Source of the DNA: Ascaris suum
Taxonomy: Eukaryota; Nematoda; Chromadorea; Rhabditida; Ascarididae
Direction of reading: 5' to 3'
NCBI GenBank assembly: GCA_013433145.1
Contig: CM024177.1
Span: forward strand, 6,598,110 to 6,662,109
Length of the DNA stretch: 64,000 nt
Below the pieces are notes generated by a model. It was not told the origin of the DNA and searched no databases. It saw only the letters and a program-made list of their open reading frames with translations. The position numbers were made by a program, and so were the translations under genes. This document shows, piece by piece, positions 11,089 to 23,300 of this stretch (position 1 is its first letter; each line of letters opens with the position of its first letter).

Positions 11089-14000
11089 ATGGGAGAAGCA
11101 GGGAATTGGTGTTTGATCGAATCGGATCCTGGTGTCTTTACCGAGCTCATTCGTGGCTTTGGTGTCGTTGGAGTTCAGGTCGAGGAGCTCTACAGCCTCG
11201 ATAAAGAACAGTTTGCTGACCTCAAGTTAGCATTTTTAGTGTTATATATTCATCAGGTTTTGAATATGTGCTTCAGGAACATCTCACTGAAATCGTTTGG
11301 CGATTTTTCTTCTTTGATACCTGTTAAGTTCTGAGGCGTGATGGGCGGCAGTATGAAGCTAATACCAAAATGGTGTTGAAAAGTTTCTGTCAGTAGTCGA
11401 TCTTTAATCTCGATTCGTTGTCGGCAAAGAAGAAAAATCTAAAATAAAGCATCTGCTAAGCATAATTTAGTTTCCACTCCTCCGTTGCGATAGAAATTGC
11501 ATCCTCAATTGCTAAGGGTTTCCGTTATCATTGCTTACAATGTGATTTCCATATTCGTCGAATTTTGAGCAGAATCGTCGAAGTGGAATGTCGATTTTTA
11601 AGAGACTGAGTGAAATGAATCGACGTGAGTATTCGATCATAATTGATAAGCACATTGTTTTAGACCAGTTCATGGACTCATATTTTTATTCAAATGGCGT
11701 GCCGGTGATGAACCGTCTGGTGAACTTGCCCTTGATAACAGTAAAGTCTACTTTGCGCAACAGGTAATTGTCTCTTTGACGTAGTACATTGACATGCGTT
11801 TAGAATGAGAGATACAATCCGAATTTTAGGTAGGTGGGGAAGGGTGTAGAGGGGTGGAGGGTGGAAGGGGAAAGTATCTCCACTGCTGGCGCTTGTTTTA
11901 TAGATTATACAATATCAGTTCAAGTATGGCATAAGTGTACAATTGCTGTTTTTCTAACTTATGCTATGGTCTTTGCTTATTTGTGATGGTGTGCGACTCT
12001 GTTACGCTATTCTTCGAAAGCACTGCTGTGGTGTGCACTTGCTCGACGACATCACTCTTAGGTGGCAACATGTTAGGTCACTAAAATCCGTCGAAAATTG
12101 CACCAATTTTGTGGCTAGAATGGAGGCAGAGAGAGATCTCTAGGAAATCGTAGTCGCAGTTATAACTTCTCACAATACTTGTCAGTCGAACCGAGTAACC
12201 CGGATGTATGGAAGAGGTTCTTTAGAGTTTTCGAAATATCATTTTATGAATGAATGCACTTTCAGGTGATTCAAAACGCGTGCGCAACACAGGCTATCAT
12301 CAACTTATTGCTGAACGCATCACCTGATTCAGGATTCACCTTGGGTCCAATTCTCGAGGAGTTCAAGAACTTCACAGCCACTTTTGATCCTATGGTTAGT
12401 ATTGATTGTATAACTGCGTTTTTTTGTGTGCCGTACGTTCAACGCTTTGTCTGCATAGTTGAGAAGATATTGTTTCTTCGGAAAGGCAAGGAGAACGGAG
12501 AGGATAGGGAGGGAGATGAATGGGTGTATGACGTTAGTGGCAGATTTTTGGGAGATCGGTTCTTCTGTCTAAGCGATTCGTTTCATTTGCTGTGCTCTTG
12601 GATGGAAGTACTAGCACAGTGGTATATCGATCTGTTAGTCAGTCAATAATGTTGCTGTTGCAGAATCGCGGCCTTTGTCTAAGCAACAGCGACCCTATCC
12701 GCGATGTTCACAACAGTTTTGCAAGGCAGCATCTGTTCGAACTGGATATCCGAGTTCCCGAAAAGGTCGTTTCCTTAGTATTCAAACGAAAGTTGAAAGT
12801 GTTTTTTGACAGGTGGGAGGGTGTGGAAAGTCGTTTTTGGATTTTGTCAGATCGGGCGAACTGTGTAAGGGTATTTCCAGAAGGGCTATAGTTACTGCTA
12901 TCTCAAGTGGTTGTTTAACTGACTCCATTAACTTAAAAAGGTGCGACAATGCGAACTAATTAGATGGGACGTGTAATTATGAACGATGTAACATATTAAG
13001 AATGTATAACCTGTCCTCAATGAAAGAGTGTCGGCCCAAGAAGACTAGCTTCAGATTTTTACTGAGTTGTTTTCTTTAATTACTGAGGTTTCTGTGATGC
13101 AGTGTTGTTCATTTATCTCGCTTCGAAATAATCGGTTTAGTCGTCCAAGCCTGAGGTAGTTGGCTTGGCGGACAGCTTCCAAAACAAATGTTTGGCGCAC
13201 TAATCTCCTCGATTTTCACTCAGTTTTTGTCGTTGAGTTCGTTTTCCCAATGTCGTTAAAACGTTAAATGTTTAAAGTCTGTCGTAGAATTGGAACGTTG
13301 CTTATATCTTTGTTGAATGTTGCTCGATATCCTCTTAATTATGAAGCTAATGTTCAAGAGCTTGCAGGATGATAATTACCACTTTGTGACTTATGTGCCC
13401 ATCGACGGACACATTTACGAACTCGATGGTTTACGACCGGCACCAATCGACCTGGGGGTTGTCAAAGAAGGACAGGACTGGCTTGACGTTGTCCGTCCTA
13501 TCATCGATAAGAGGATCCAAAAGTTTGTCATTCAATTTTTATATGTTTTCACAAACAACGACTTTGATGAGTGCGGCTGTCGTGAGACATTTAACAGTTC
13601 TGCAGCTTCTTTTGTAGGAATATTTTCCGTTCGGTGATTTGTTACAAGAATCCACAATCTAGAGACAGCATAGGACAAAGTTTTGATTTGTTCATGAAAT
13701 TCCATTATCAGTTTATATGTTTCATGAAATAAATACTGTCAATTAATGCAGCCGATTTGAGAAAAGAGAATGAATGTGTTAAGTGAGTTCTTTCTTTAGA
13801 TACAGCGAAGGAGAGATCCACTTCAATTTAATGGCAGTGATATCGGACCGCAAAATGAAATATCAGAAGCAGTTGGCCGAACTAGCTGAGGTCTGCTCTT
13901 CGCCACCTTTTCTCTGCACTTTGTCACGCTTTTTGTAGTGACTCGCGAACTTTTGAATTGCAAATGGCAAGTGAGGATAATTGAAATTTGGTCATGAAAG

Positions 14001-15420
14001 ACAAATCGCATGTTTTTATTTGTTTATTCGAGCAGAAGTGAAATGAATTGATATGAATGCTTCTATCCGAAATCCTCTTATTAGTCAATTGTTTTATAAA
14101 ACGCATCATTAGTGGGGTTGTTCACAAGATTGATCAATAAAATTCGGTCACAGGTGATGGTTTTTTCGGGTTTTCTCGTTGTATTTCTGATTGCATCAGC
14201 GGTTGCATGAGTAGCATTGTAAAGCTTTCATCAGAATCCGACATCGTTGTTTTTGAATGCCGACCTTTTCAGATGGGAGTTGAAAGAGAACAGATGGCAC
14301 ACTTGGAGGCATTGATCGCTGCAGAAGAGGAGAAGGAGAAGTCGTTCAAAGCAGAAAACATCAGACGTCGTCACAACTACATCCCGTTCATCGTTGAGTT
14401 GCTCAAAATCCTCGCCAAAGAGGGCAAACTCGTGCCCCTTGTCCAGCAGGTGCTTGTCTCTCTTTAAAGGGGACATTTATTGCCACAGAAGGATGAAGTT
14501 TTTTGTCATTTCAGTGGTTACATATCTGCGGTACGCGTTAAATTCATTTGGATATATGAGTCTGAAGAAGGGCGGGATGAAGAGGGAAATAAATTGATTT
14601 CGAAAGTTTTTTGTTTGCATTGGCCGTTTCTTTGATAGTGTTGAAAGTCGGATAAAACGAGAGGGTAGAGAGGGAGAGGTTGCGAGAGTATTTCTGAACT
14701 TGAGTGGAGGAGAGGGGAAGACCGGTCCCTGGAATGACGAATAATTTTCTTTCGACGCGTTTGGTGATTTGCGAAGAGGACTGAACAACAAACATTTAAT
14801 TCCGTCATTGTTTTATTTCCATCGTGACCGCTTTCCGATAGAACGGATGTGTTTTCGAATGTATTGAAGTTAAGCAAACGAATCGCTTCCGCTTACAAAG
14901 CTCAACGAAAATTACTGACTTAAAATTTGATGCCAGTGGTCCTATAGCCATCTCGATGGTGTCGGTCCGTTTTTTGATCGGTTATTTGATCGTAGCCGAT
15001 CGCATATCTTCTCCGCCGATTAGTTTTAACGATTAATCAGTCCAGTTTTTGGATTACAGAATCCATAAGGAGACCAGGAATGGAATATTCCGAAATGGAC
15101 CAGAATTTGGTTTGCCAAAGGAAAAATGTTGTAATCAGCTCAGTAATTTGCATCCTCATGAGTTTTATCCACTCTTCACCAATTTTTCTATTTCCTTATA
15201 AATTTTTGAATGATAGCAAAATGTTCAAGAGAGATTTAAGAAATGCCAACGAGGAATCATTGACGGTGAAGTGCAATTGCCCGCAGCCATTCTTGGCGGC
15301 ACAATATCTTTTCTGGGTAACAAAATACTAAAGAAGCGTATTTTATGTTTTCAGGCTCAAGAGAAGGCGAAACGGAAGGCGGATGAGAAGCAGGGAGAGA
15401 AATTGAAGTCAAAGGCTTAA
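11089..15420 (+). CDS. UCHL5: Ubiquitin C-terminal hydrolase UCH37 (proteasome-associated)
   Basis: Eight exons: 11089-11225, 11664-11763, 12266-12394, 12664-12765, 13368-13522, 13800-13890, 14273-14449, 15355-15420. They total 957 bases, 318 residues, close to the roughly 330 of animal orthologs. The enzyme removes ubiquitin from chains at the 19S proteasome, and in mammals also works with INO80. The start [20 protein letters not shown] is the family N-terminus. Catalytic residues are visible: oxyanion Gln79 and nucleophile Cys85 in [11 protein letters not shown], His161 in NYHFVTYVP, and Asp176 in YELDGLRP. The crossover-loop region [19 protein letters not shown] is conserved. The C-terminal ULD part [20 protein letters not shown], which binds the proteasome receptor Rpn13, is present, followed by a Lys-rich tail ending LKSKA. 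Every splice phase matches. In C. elegans the ortholog is ubh-4. Nothing suggests inactivation. Confidence 0.97.
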
Positions 15421-15620
15421 TTTTATTATGTGAAGTGATATGCTTGAGCCTTGCCTTAGTTTCTATTGATTTTACGCTTTCTAAAATTCAGTGGCAACTC
15501 GCAATTCGAATTCGTTTTTCTCGCACATGTTGTTGAGTTTAGGGGAAAGGTGGACGGCGATGGCTGCGCTTTTGCATATTTCGTTTGACAGTTGAGCCAG
15601 CTTAATGTTATTGGATTAGG

Positions 15621-15626
15621 AATAAA
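15621..15626 (+). terminator. Candidate poly(A) signal for UCHL5
   Basis: AATAAA in GGAATAAAAGCGG lies about 200 bases after the UCHL5 stop at 15418-15420, a plausible 3' UTR length for a nematode gene. Chance occurrence cannot be excluded. Confidence 0.45.
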
Positions 15627-17521
15627 AGCGGCAACGATATGAAGCCGAAGAATGTCGATCGCAACTCGACGTCTGCGAGTGCCGTGTTAGCAGATGGGTT
15701 GTTGCTTTTGCTCGGTTGTGGTCACCTCTGAACGTGTTTCCTCGGTTGTTTTTACCTGTATATCATGGACGCTTCCTTTGCCTTCTTTCTTATGTGTGAT
15801 CGTCGTTAATGCGACTAGTCTAACGTCTGATCGTTTTTGCATTGTTCATCGTATCGCGTACGTAGACTATCAATGCATTTCACGGATAAAGTGACGGTCG
15901 CCCAGGCGATAGTGCTACCTGTTTGAAGTGCATCTGCATGAGCTGCAACACTAATGCTTTTACCAGCAAAAGAAGGGAGATAAATCCATTGCCTTCTAAC
16001 TTTCCCCTTCCTCTTTACCTGAAGCTGGATACATCCCAGTTCCGTTAAGACAAAGCAAAAACTACTCTTCCTTAGCGTCGCAGAATTTCATGGATTATCG
16101 ATTGCTTCACTCGCCTTAACTGTTTCCACTTGTACGTAGATTTTTGAATAAAGGGGCTGGCGGGGAAAAGACAGAAATGCTTGGTCCCCGAAATCCTTCC
16201 CCCTCCCCTCCCCCCCTGTCTAATTTAGTTCAAATCATACACAGCGTACTTAAACAGGTGGCGTGAAGTAAGAGTGCTTCAGTCTTATCGTTTGTTTTAT
16301 GAATCCTGCCACACTCGCAATCATATAAGAAGCGAAGAGATTCTGAGGTATATCTTCGAGAAGGCGTAAGTATGCGCGAAGTTGGGTTAGATTTGAATGA
16401 AATACGCTCTATGAGTTAATTGTTGAGTAATTTCTTCATAATCATTGAAGCGTTAACGCTGTCTACGCAATCAGCATTGGTGTCATTGAAATGGCAATAA
16501 ATCTCTAATAAATTGGTGATGAGCGAGATGCTATTTGATTCGCAGTAAGGTATTCTTTACCTGTTTGATGGAGTGGAGACATTCTTCATATTGAAATAGA
16601 GGAAGCATCCATAGCCATTTCGACATTGGGTAGGAGACTGATTGATATGGCTATGTTTCACTTATGAGGCATCCCTCGGGACGAGGTTTCTCCTCGGCTT
16701 AGTCGTGATTTCTCCCTTTCCGTTTATTCATTTTGCTCTAATTTTTATTCATTTTAAAAGTTGTGACGACACCGTTGTAGGCTTGTTCTAACCATAAATG
16801 GCCAGTAATTTCCATGAAAATCTCCAGCCAGCGCAAGATTTTTCTTCACTGACGAGACGGAAATTGCTTTCGTAGAGGAAAAGCATGCCTTAATCAAAAG
16901 TGTGCAAAGAGCTGTTCCTCCTGAACTATGACAACCTACCTATGAAAAAAACTAAAGAGCAAAACTAGAGTTGAGAAATTTTTGGAAAGATTAACTTATA
17001 TTCTGATGGCTCATAGAGTGGGATCTGACACAGACTTGGTGCACTCCTTCAAGTAAGCACAAACAAGCGGACCACCACTGAGCAATATAACAGGAGGATA
17101 TTGCCAGCACCGTGACGCTCTGCACCTGACATGCTGCCTCTTTCGAAGGAAGTAAAGGAGGGATAGTCTCGTCGGCTCACACGAATTGCGAGGCTAAGGT
17201 GAAGCCTTTACTGCCAAGCGTTCCGCGAGCCTAATAAGCTTAAAGTGATTCAGGTGCTGAATGTTGACAACGGGATCTTTCGCTAGAGGTGTATAAGAAA
17301 CATGGGTAGTGGTACATTATGAATTATGAGGTATTTCGGGCCTAAAATCAGTTCTTTGACTTTTATATACATGACACTTAAGAGTGCTGAAGAAGTGGTC
17401 AACTCTAATCGTGAATGGATAAGCGGTCACCACTTATGCTTATGGGGCAACTGGTTCTGATCTTGTTGGACTTTCCTTCACCGCAATACGTTTTGTATTT
17501 ATTGCTCTCGCTATCGTTTCA

Positions 17522-17827
17522 TTACAATGTGTTGTCCTCTAAATCCACTTGCGGGTTGCATACTTCGGCAGTGATGCTTTCACGAATTGATACACTTTCA
17601 TGGCGATGAAGATTTCGAATAGAATTTAAGCCTTGCAGATCCATAAATGAAAGACACTGATCCTTGACAGTTGCTTGAGATTCGTCCAGAAAAACATCGC
17701 TCAGATTTCTCGGTAAAATATGTTCATTTTTCTTTTCGAAACCTCTGTTAAAAACTCGCGCTTGTTGAACGTTTCCGTCCCCGACGGTACCACAGCTGTG
17801 AACATTCAGGCTTGACTCATTGGACAT
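17522..17827 (-). CDS. Possible small hypothetical protein, 101 codons
   Basis: An uninterrupted ATG-to-stop frame begins MSNESSLNVHSCGTVG and ends VDLEDNTL. The composition is rich in Ser, Asn, Glu and Asp, without the low complexity usual for random AT-rich frames. I recognise no domain, signal peptide or membrane segment. No convincing splice sites or partner exons were seen on either side. It could be a real small gene, a terminal exon of an unrecognised one, or chance. Confidence 0.22.
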   Translation of the reverse strand: MSNESSLNVHSCGTVGDGNVQQARVFNRGFEKKNEHILPRNLSDVFLDESQATVKDQCLSFMDLQGLNSIRNLHRHESVSIRESITAEVCNPQVDLEDNTL

Positions 17828-20096
17828 GCTTTCCAGAGAGCTTCCTCCCTTCCTCCACTCCAGTCCGGAAAAACAATTGTTGGAAGACTGCCCGTTTTAC
17901 AGAACGAGACACCTTGGCAAGGAGGGAGGGAGGGAGAAAGGTCTGTTATGCACCTTGCCCATTTCGTCCCAATGGGCATATTGGACCTTGAGAATGGATT
18001 ATGCGGACGGGCGGGTTAGTCCTTCGCGGTAAATGTTAATCACTGTAGAGTGAGGGTGATCGAAACGATATGGCTGCAGTAGTAATGTGCTTTTCTTTCT
18101 GGTCAATCATACCTGCAGGTCAGAGTTGCTTTCTTCTAAAACGATATGAAATAAAAGACTGCAACGATCAGCAAGATGCGATCAAGCTTCGATTCCAGTA
18201 AACGGTTAATAATTAAAAAGAGGCTGGCATATAACTCTGTTATTTCTCTGATTCATTGAGAACAAAAAATTTAGTCGATTACATAGAATCCCTCTCACAT
18301 ATGTAAGTATTCCGAAACGCACCCGAACTCACGAAAATCTACATGCAAATTAAGTTGATCAACACTATAGTACACTAACATGGAGCAAAATTTGCATATT
18401 TCATTCAACCATTAGGCAGTGTTATTGTTCAGAGAGAAAAATTTCATTGAAATTTTCCGATAATTTGGGCACGGCACCAAAATAAGCTGCTCTGATAAGA
18501 TGTAATGAAACAAATGCAATTAATATCAGTCGAAAGCGTGTCCTATTCTCGTTTGTACAGCACTTGAATTCATATGCCTTTGACGAAAATTCTCGACGCC
18601 AATATTCGCCGTTTCACTTATATGTGGATGTGCCAATACATATCCATGAAACCTGAATGAATATGAAAAATTTGTCGATTGGCCTAAGCCGCATCCCTTT
18701 CAAATATACTTTAATTGAACCGAAAATCACATCTACCGTTTTTACACGGCTGTTTGTAATTTCTGCAATTAGTTAGCGAAAACGATTGCCTTTAGTTTTG
18801 CGATTGATGCATTTAAAGAGTCGAAGAAAGGAACTTGCAAAAGTGGAATTTGAGCGAAAATTATATCAGAAATAATTAGACATTTCAGCCATTCAAAAAT
18901 CATTATTACTTTGCCAAAAATTACACCTTGTCTATTTCCTTGAGATAAACCGCTGAATCAAAATCAGTTTTTGAAAAAGCACTAGGAGAAAGGAAGCTTC
19001 GAATAAATAAAAATCTGGAGGGATGAAGTAAATGACGTTTAAAGAGGCTCCAACTTGAAAAAAAGGTTGATCTATTCCGAAACAGAAAACTATAGAGCGG
19101 GGTTAAGATGCATTTTTTTCATAGACGATTCCCATTTCTAGCTTATTAATGCATAAGGACCTAGAAGGAAGAAACGTGCCGGAAGTAGACATGGAGGCAG
19201 GGTAGTCTTTAATAACTCATATAATGCTACAGGTGACGTGCAAAAACGCAGAAGGACAAAGTGATGGATTAAGAAGTACACCAACTCAAGAAGATGTCGA
19301 AGAATGAGGTAAGCTACTCGTAACCTTAGAAATCACCTCTCAAACCTTACAAACGCACTTACAGTGTATTTATCGAACGCTTAATGCAGAACAATTCACT
19401 AGTAGTATATTAATTCTGAAGAGGCCGGAAATCTGTCAAACAAGCTCGGTGATGTGCGCCTTTGCAATCTTGTTCATAACACCGATCACCTTCACAAACT
19501 ATCAGCAAAGAATTGGAAGTTAGCAATAATGCTTCCATATTTTGATGGAAGAGTACCGTTTATACGACCTGCCTACTTGTTACCTGGGTTGGGAGGCACA
19601 GCACCCGACTATCGAAAAATGCCTTATGAGCATAGATTTTCTAGACATTGAAAGAAGGTTTCCTGCAGCTCCTTTCGAGATCGAAGCATCAAAATGAAAG
19701 TCGTTTGTGATGTAAAATATTAGAAAAACAAATATCGCATGTCAGCCTCAATGATCTCGAGTTGCAACCATCGCATCGAAAGCGAACATAAATATGCTCG
19801 CAGATGCGCAACCTTTGTGGATCTCATATTTGTGCATTTATATACGTGGAGGCATATATTGTGGCTATGCTCGAAGAGATAGATAGACACAGACAGAGAT
19901 CTACACAGGGAATTCATCAAAATATTGCTCACCCGGATTCAATGTAATATGGTTGGCCATAATATCTTTTCGATGTATGATAGAAATATGGATTCTCGTC
20001 GCTCGACCAATACACAGATTGCTCTTCCATTTGTTGCATCAGTGGTTGCTGTAAACTTGTATTACCATACTTTAGGGATATTGATATGATTACCGC

Positions 20097-20102
20097 TTTA
20101 TT
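20097..20102 (-). terminator. Candidate poly(A) signal for the multi-pass membrane gene
   Basis: TTTATT on the plus strand reads AATAAA on the minus strand, about 226 bases past the stop codon ending at 20328. Plausible position, common motif. Confidence 0.4.
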
Positions 20103-20327
20103 TAAGGATATCGCTAAATATTTTTGACAATGAGAAGCATCTCCCAATGGAATTTATTATCAACTGGTAAATCTGAATACTCGCTTTCTTTAGGGATAAG
20201 TTTTAAAATGATCTTTTTTATGACCTTTCTGCTGTAATATCATATACTTAATTTTCCGCATGTTTCTCTGTCATCCATAACGAGCATTCGCAAATTTCTC
20301 GACAATATAAGTCGTCAAGTTAGTCAT

Positions 20328-23300
20328 TCATAATAGAATAGGTGAGGTGACCTGTCGCTGCACAGTATTTGTATATGTGCGTTGAATGACGTCGTAATTC
20401 TCTTCAAAAGGCGCAATTAGGGTTGTACTACTTCCGGTCGCTCTATGTTGCAACATATATGCCGCCCTTAAACGAAGCCATAATAAAGACAAATATGGTG
20501 ATCTATGCACAAGTGATATCCATTCTTGGCTGTAGCTTATTGAATACATCTATCGCTGAATGAAAATCTCCTCAAATTTCTTTGTTCGATTAGCACACTT
20601 AGAGGTCTCATTTGACCATTCCCGTCCATTGATACTCCACATTTAACCCCTATGCGCACTTTTTCTTGCGAAATTCTAGATATATTGCATTTAAAAATAT
20701 GTTTTCGTCGTCCATTCAACGGGTTTTTTTTCACCTGGACTGGGACTTAATTAAGATCTCTCCATGACCGATAACCATAATTTCTGAGGACTTAAAACGG
20801 AGACCACCAAATCGACATCCATCTAACGCCGTCGTAAAAATTGCGCACGAAGAAAAAACTAAATTATCATTGCATCAGGTAGCTTCGTGACACTATGCAA
20901 TCAGTACAATGCTATGAATGGTATAAAATAATGCAACCACTGCAAGTCAGGTAAATAGTTAAGAACTGCCAACCTCAGGCAAATGATCGCAGCACAGAAA
21001 GTGCAAATAGCACAAGCAAGTGCACTTGTACCGCTCAGGATGATGGAAACTACTAGGATCGTTTCGTGATAGGAACCTCTATAACCGGTGTACGCAGCTG
21101 AGAACATCGTCACCTATAAACACTTCAATAAGGCTAAATTTGATTCTTGGTTATAATTTCTGCCAGCAGTGCTGCCGTTTATTGGAACTTAACCTCTTAT
21201 CAGCTCAATAGCGGAGGAGGATCGGTTGTATAGGATCGTTTAAATTAGCAACGAATTTCTGTGTCAACTGAGCTCTATCTAAATAAAACTTCATCAATCA
21301 TGGTATCACTGTCCATCGTAGCGCTTTTGAGGAAAGCGTTTTTTGCGATATTTGACTACTTCGTTCGTACAACTGGTGAACCGAAAAAGCGATAAGCGCC
21401 TGAAATCAATCTCAGAAATTTTACCATAGGACCGCGTAAACAATCTTGTTCATTCAAGTTGTGCGCCAACGTTATTGAATGTCATCAACTTGAGCTAAAT
21501 AAATAAAAATTTCGAGCGGCCTTCGCAAAATTTGCTGATTTCCAGGAAATACAATAAGACAATGGTCCATCAATGAATCTAATTGTAAGATTGTTAAAAT
21601 TGTTGCAACTGCAAAACGACAATGGCTGCAACGACGATTCGCACAATCGAATCGCCAATCGCCAAAAAGCGGTTCAACTGAATGCTTACAAGGTAATACG
21701 TATTCGTCATCGCGTAGCTGATAACGAAAAGTGCCAATGACCCGACAATTACTTGTAAAATCGCCGTCGAAAGTAGCAGTCGAGGAAAGCAAATGCAACA
21801 TAGCTGAAATGTGTTGAATTATTCTTGTCGATGAAATTTTTACAAGCTGAACCTCGAGAGGCATCTACGCATCTAAGTTTTCGTTCATTAAACTCTCTGA
21901 GTCAGCAGAAAAATGTTTTCGAGAAGCTGGCAAAGCTCCGATTTTGCAGCGTTTAGGAAAATGCGGTCGTCTACTAATTTTTTTGTATGTCGTAAAGCAG
22001 CATCGAAACTATTCACTTTTTAATTTAGAGGTTGCCTCAAGCCATCATCCTTTTGTCTTAGTCCACCATCCCCCTAACTCTTCATAGCCGGTACCTCCAA
22101 CTTAGACAGAGTCAAAAGTCCTCTTAAGAGCCGACAGGTTGGTAGGGGAAACGTGCATGATATGTCAAAAAAAAACAAAAGCGATGTCGCAAAGATCAGC
22201 GCACCTGTACGATGAAAACTGCAATTGCTGTTGGACCATTGCCAAGCCTATAAAAATAGACCTCCGTTGGAACTTCCGAGTACCGCCAGTAACCGACTTC
22301 GAAGAGCACATAGGAACCCGTCAACACAATACCATAGAAGAGTACACCGAACGAGAACAGTACACTAATCGCTGAAAGAAGATTGCAAGATTATTTGCAG
22401 AGATCAACGCCACTGAGGCACAACATGCGGAGATGAGAATTGAAACAGCATTGATTCTTTAGCAGATGCACACCAAAGGATTACTGCATGAAACTTTCCA
22501 TTCTCTGCTTTTTATTCACGAACTCCCATAATGAAGGGAGAATGATGAGGAAAAGCACTTTAAATTGGAGGCAGAGAGGTTCTGCGCATCCAGCCAAACC
22601 GTCCAACCCATCTATCGATGGGGAAGATTCCCCACAAGTAGTTTTATACCCAAAGGTAATGCCGAAATTTCATTTTTGCAGATGAAGTTCGCATAAGTCC
22701 AGCCTATGCTCAATTGCAAGGCGCATTTTGAATAGTGTTTGAGTTTTTCAGCTTGTAAGACAACTGCAGAGTTGTAATTGGAATTTGCCATTCGTCCCCG
22801 TTTTCACTTGTGGAGCTAGAGTGCAATGCGGAGAGAGGGAAGGAGGGAGAGGCGGAGAGGAGGTTTCAGCTCTTTAGTACTCAAAAGCTTGCAAATAAAT
22901 GTCGAAATTCTTTCGCAACTAATACAAAAGCCGTACTAATAAACTTGATAGCGTTCACATTTCTGCAATCTGTATGGTTGCGATTTGCTCGCCACATATA
23001 AAAATATAATATAAAAATATACTGGAAAACGTCAAATTTCGGCTTCATTTTTTCCCATTCAGTTAGAAAGGCTTTAAATGGGGTAAGATACCCCGTACTA
23101 GAATGCCGATCAACTTGTTAATGAAGATGTCAATTTCCCGATGAACCAACAAAACCCTTGGAGAAGCGATTAGTTTTTGATCACTGTGCACATCTACGCC
23201 AGCCGCAAACTTGTTCTGCATCCACAATACTTTCACTGTTAATCTAGGTCCTTAAGAAATGTAAGATCTAGCAAAGAAAAAAAATTTTAGTAGTTTTTGT

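Larger units (their letters stand above)
15421..20327. other. Intergenic region between convergent genes
   Basis: About 4.9 kb lies between the 3' ends of UCHL5 (plus) and the multi-pass membrane gene (minus). A candidate AATAAA for UCHL5 is at 15621-15626, about 200 bases past its stop. A candidate for the minus gene is TTTATT at 20097-20102. A 101-codon minus-strand frame at 17522-17827 is listed separately. A C-rich run at about 16198-16217 and AT-rich unique sequence make up most of the rest. Confidence 0.5.
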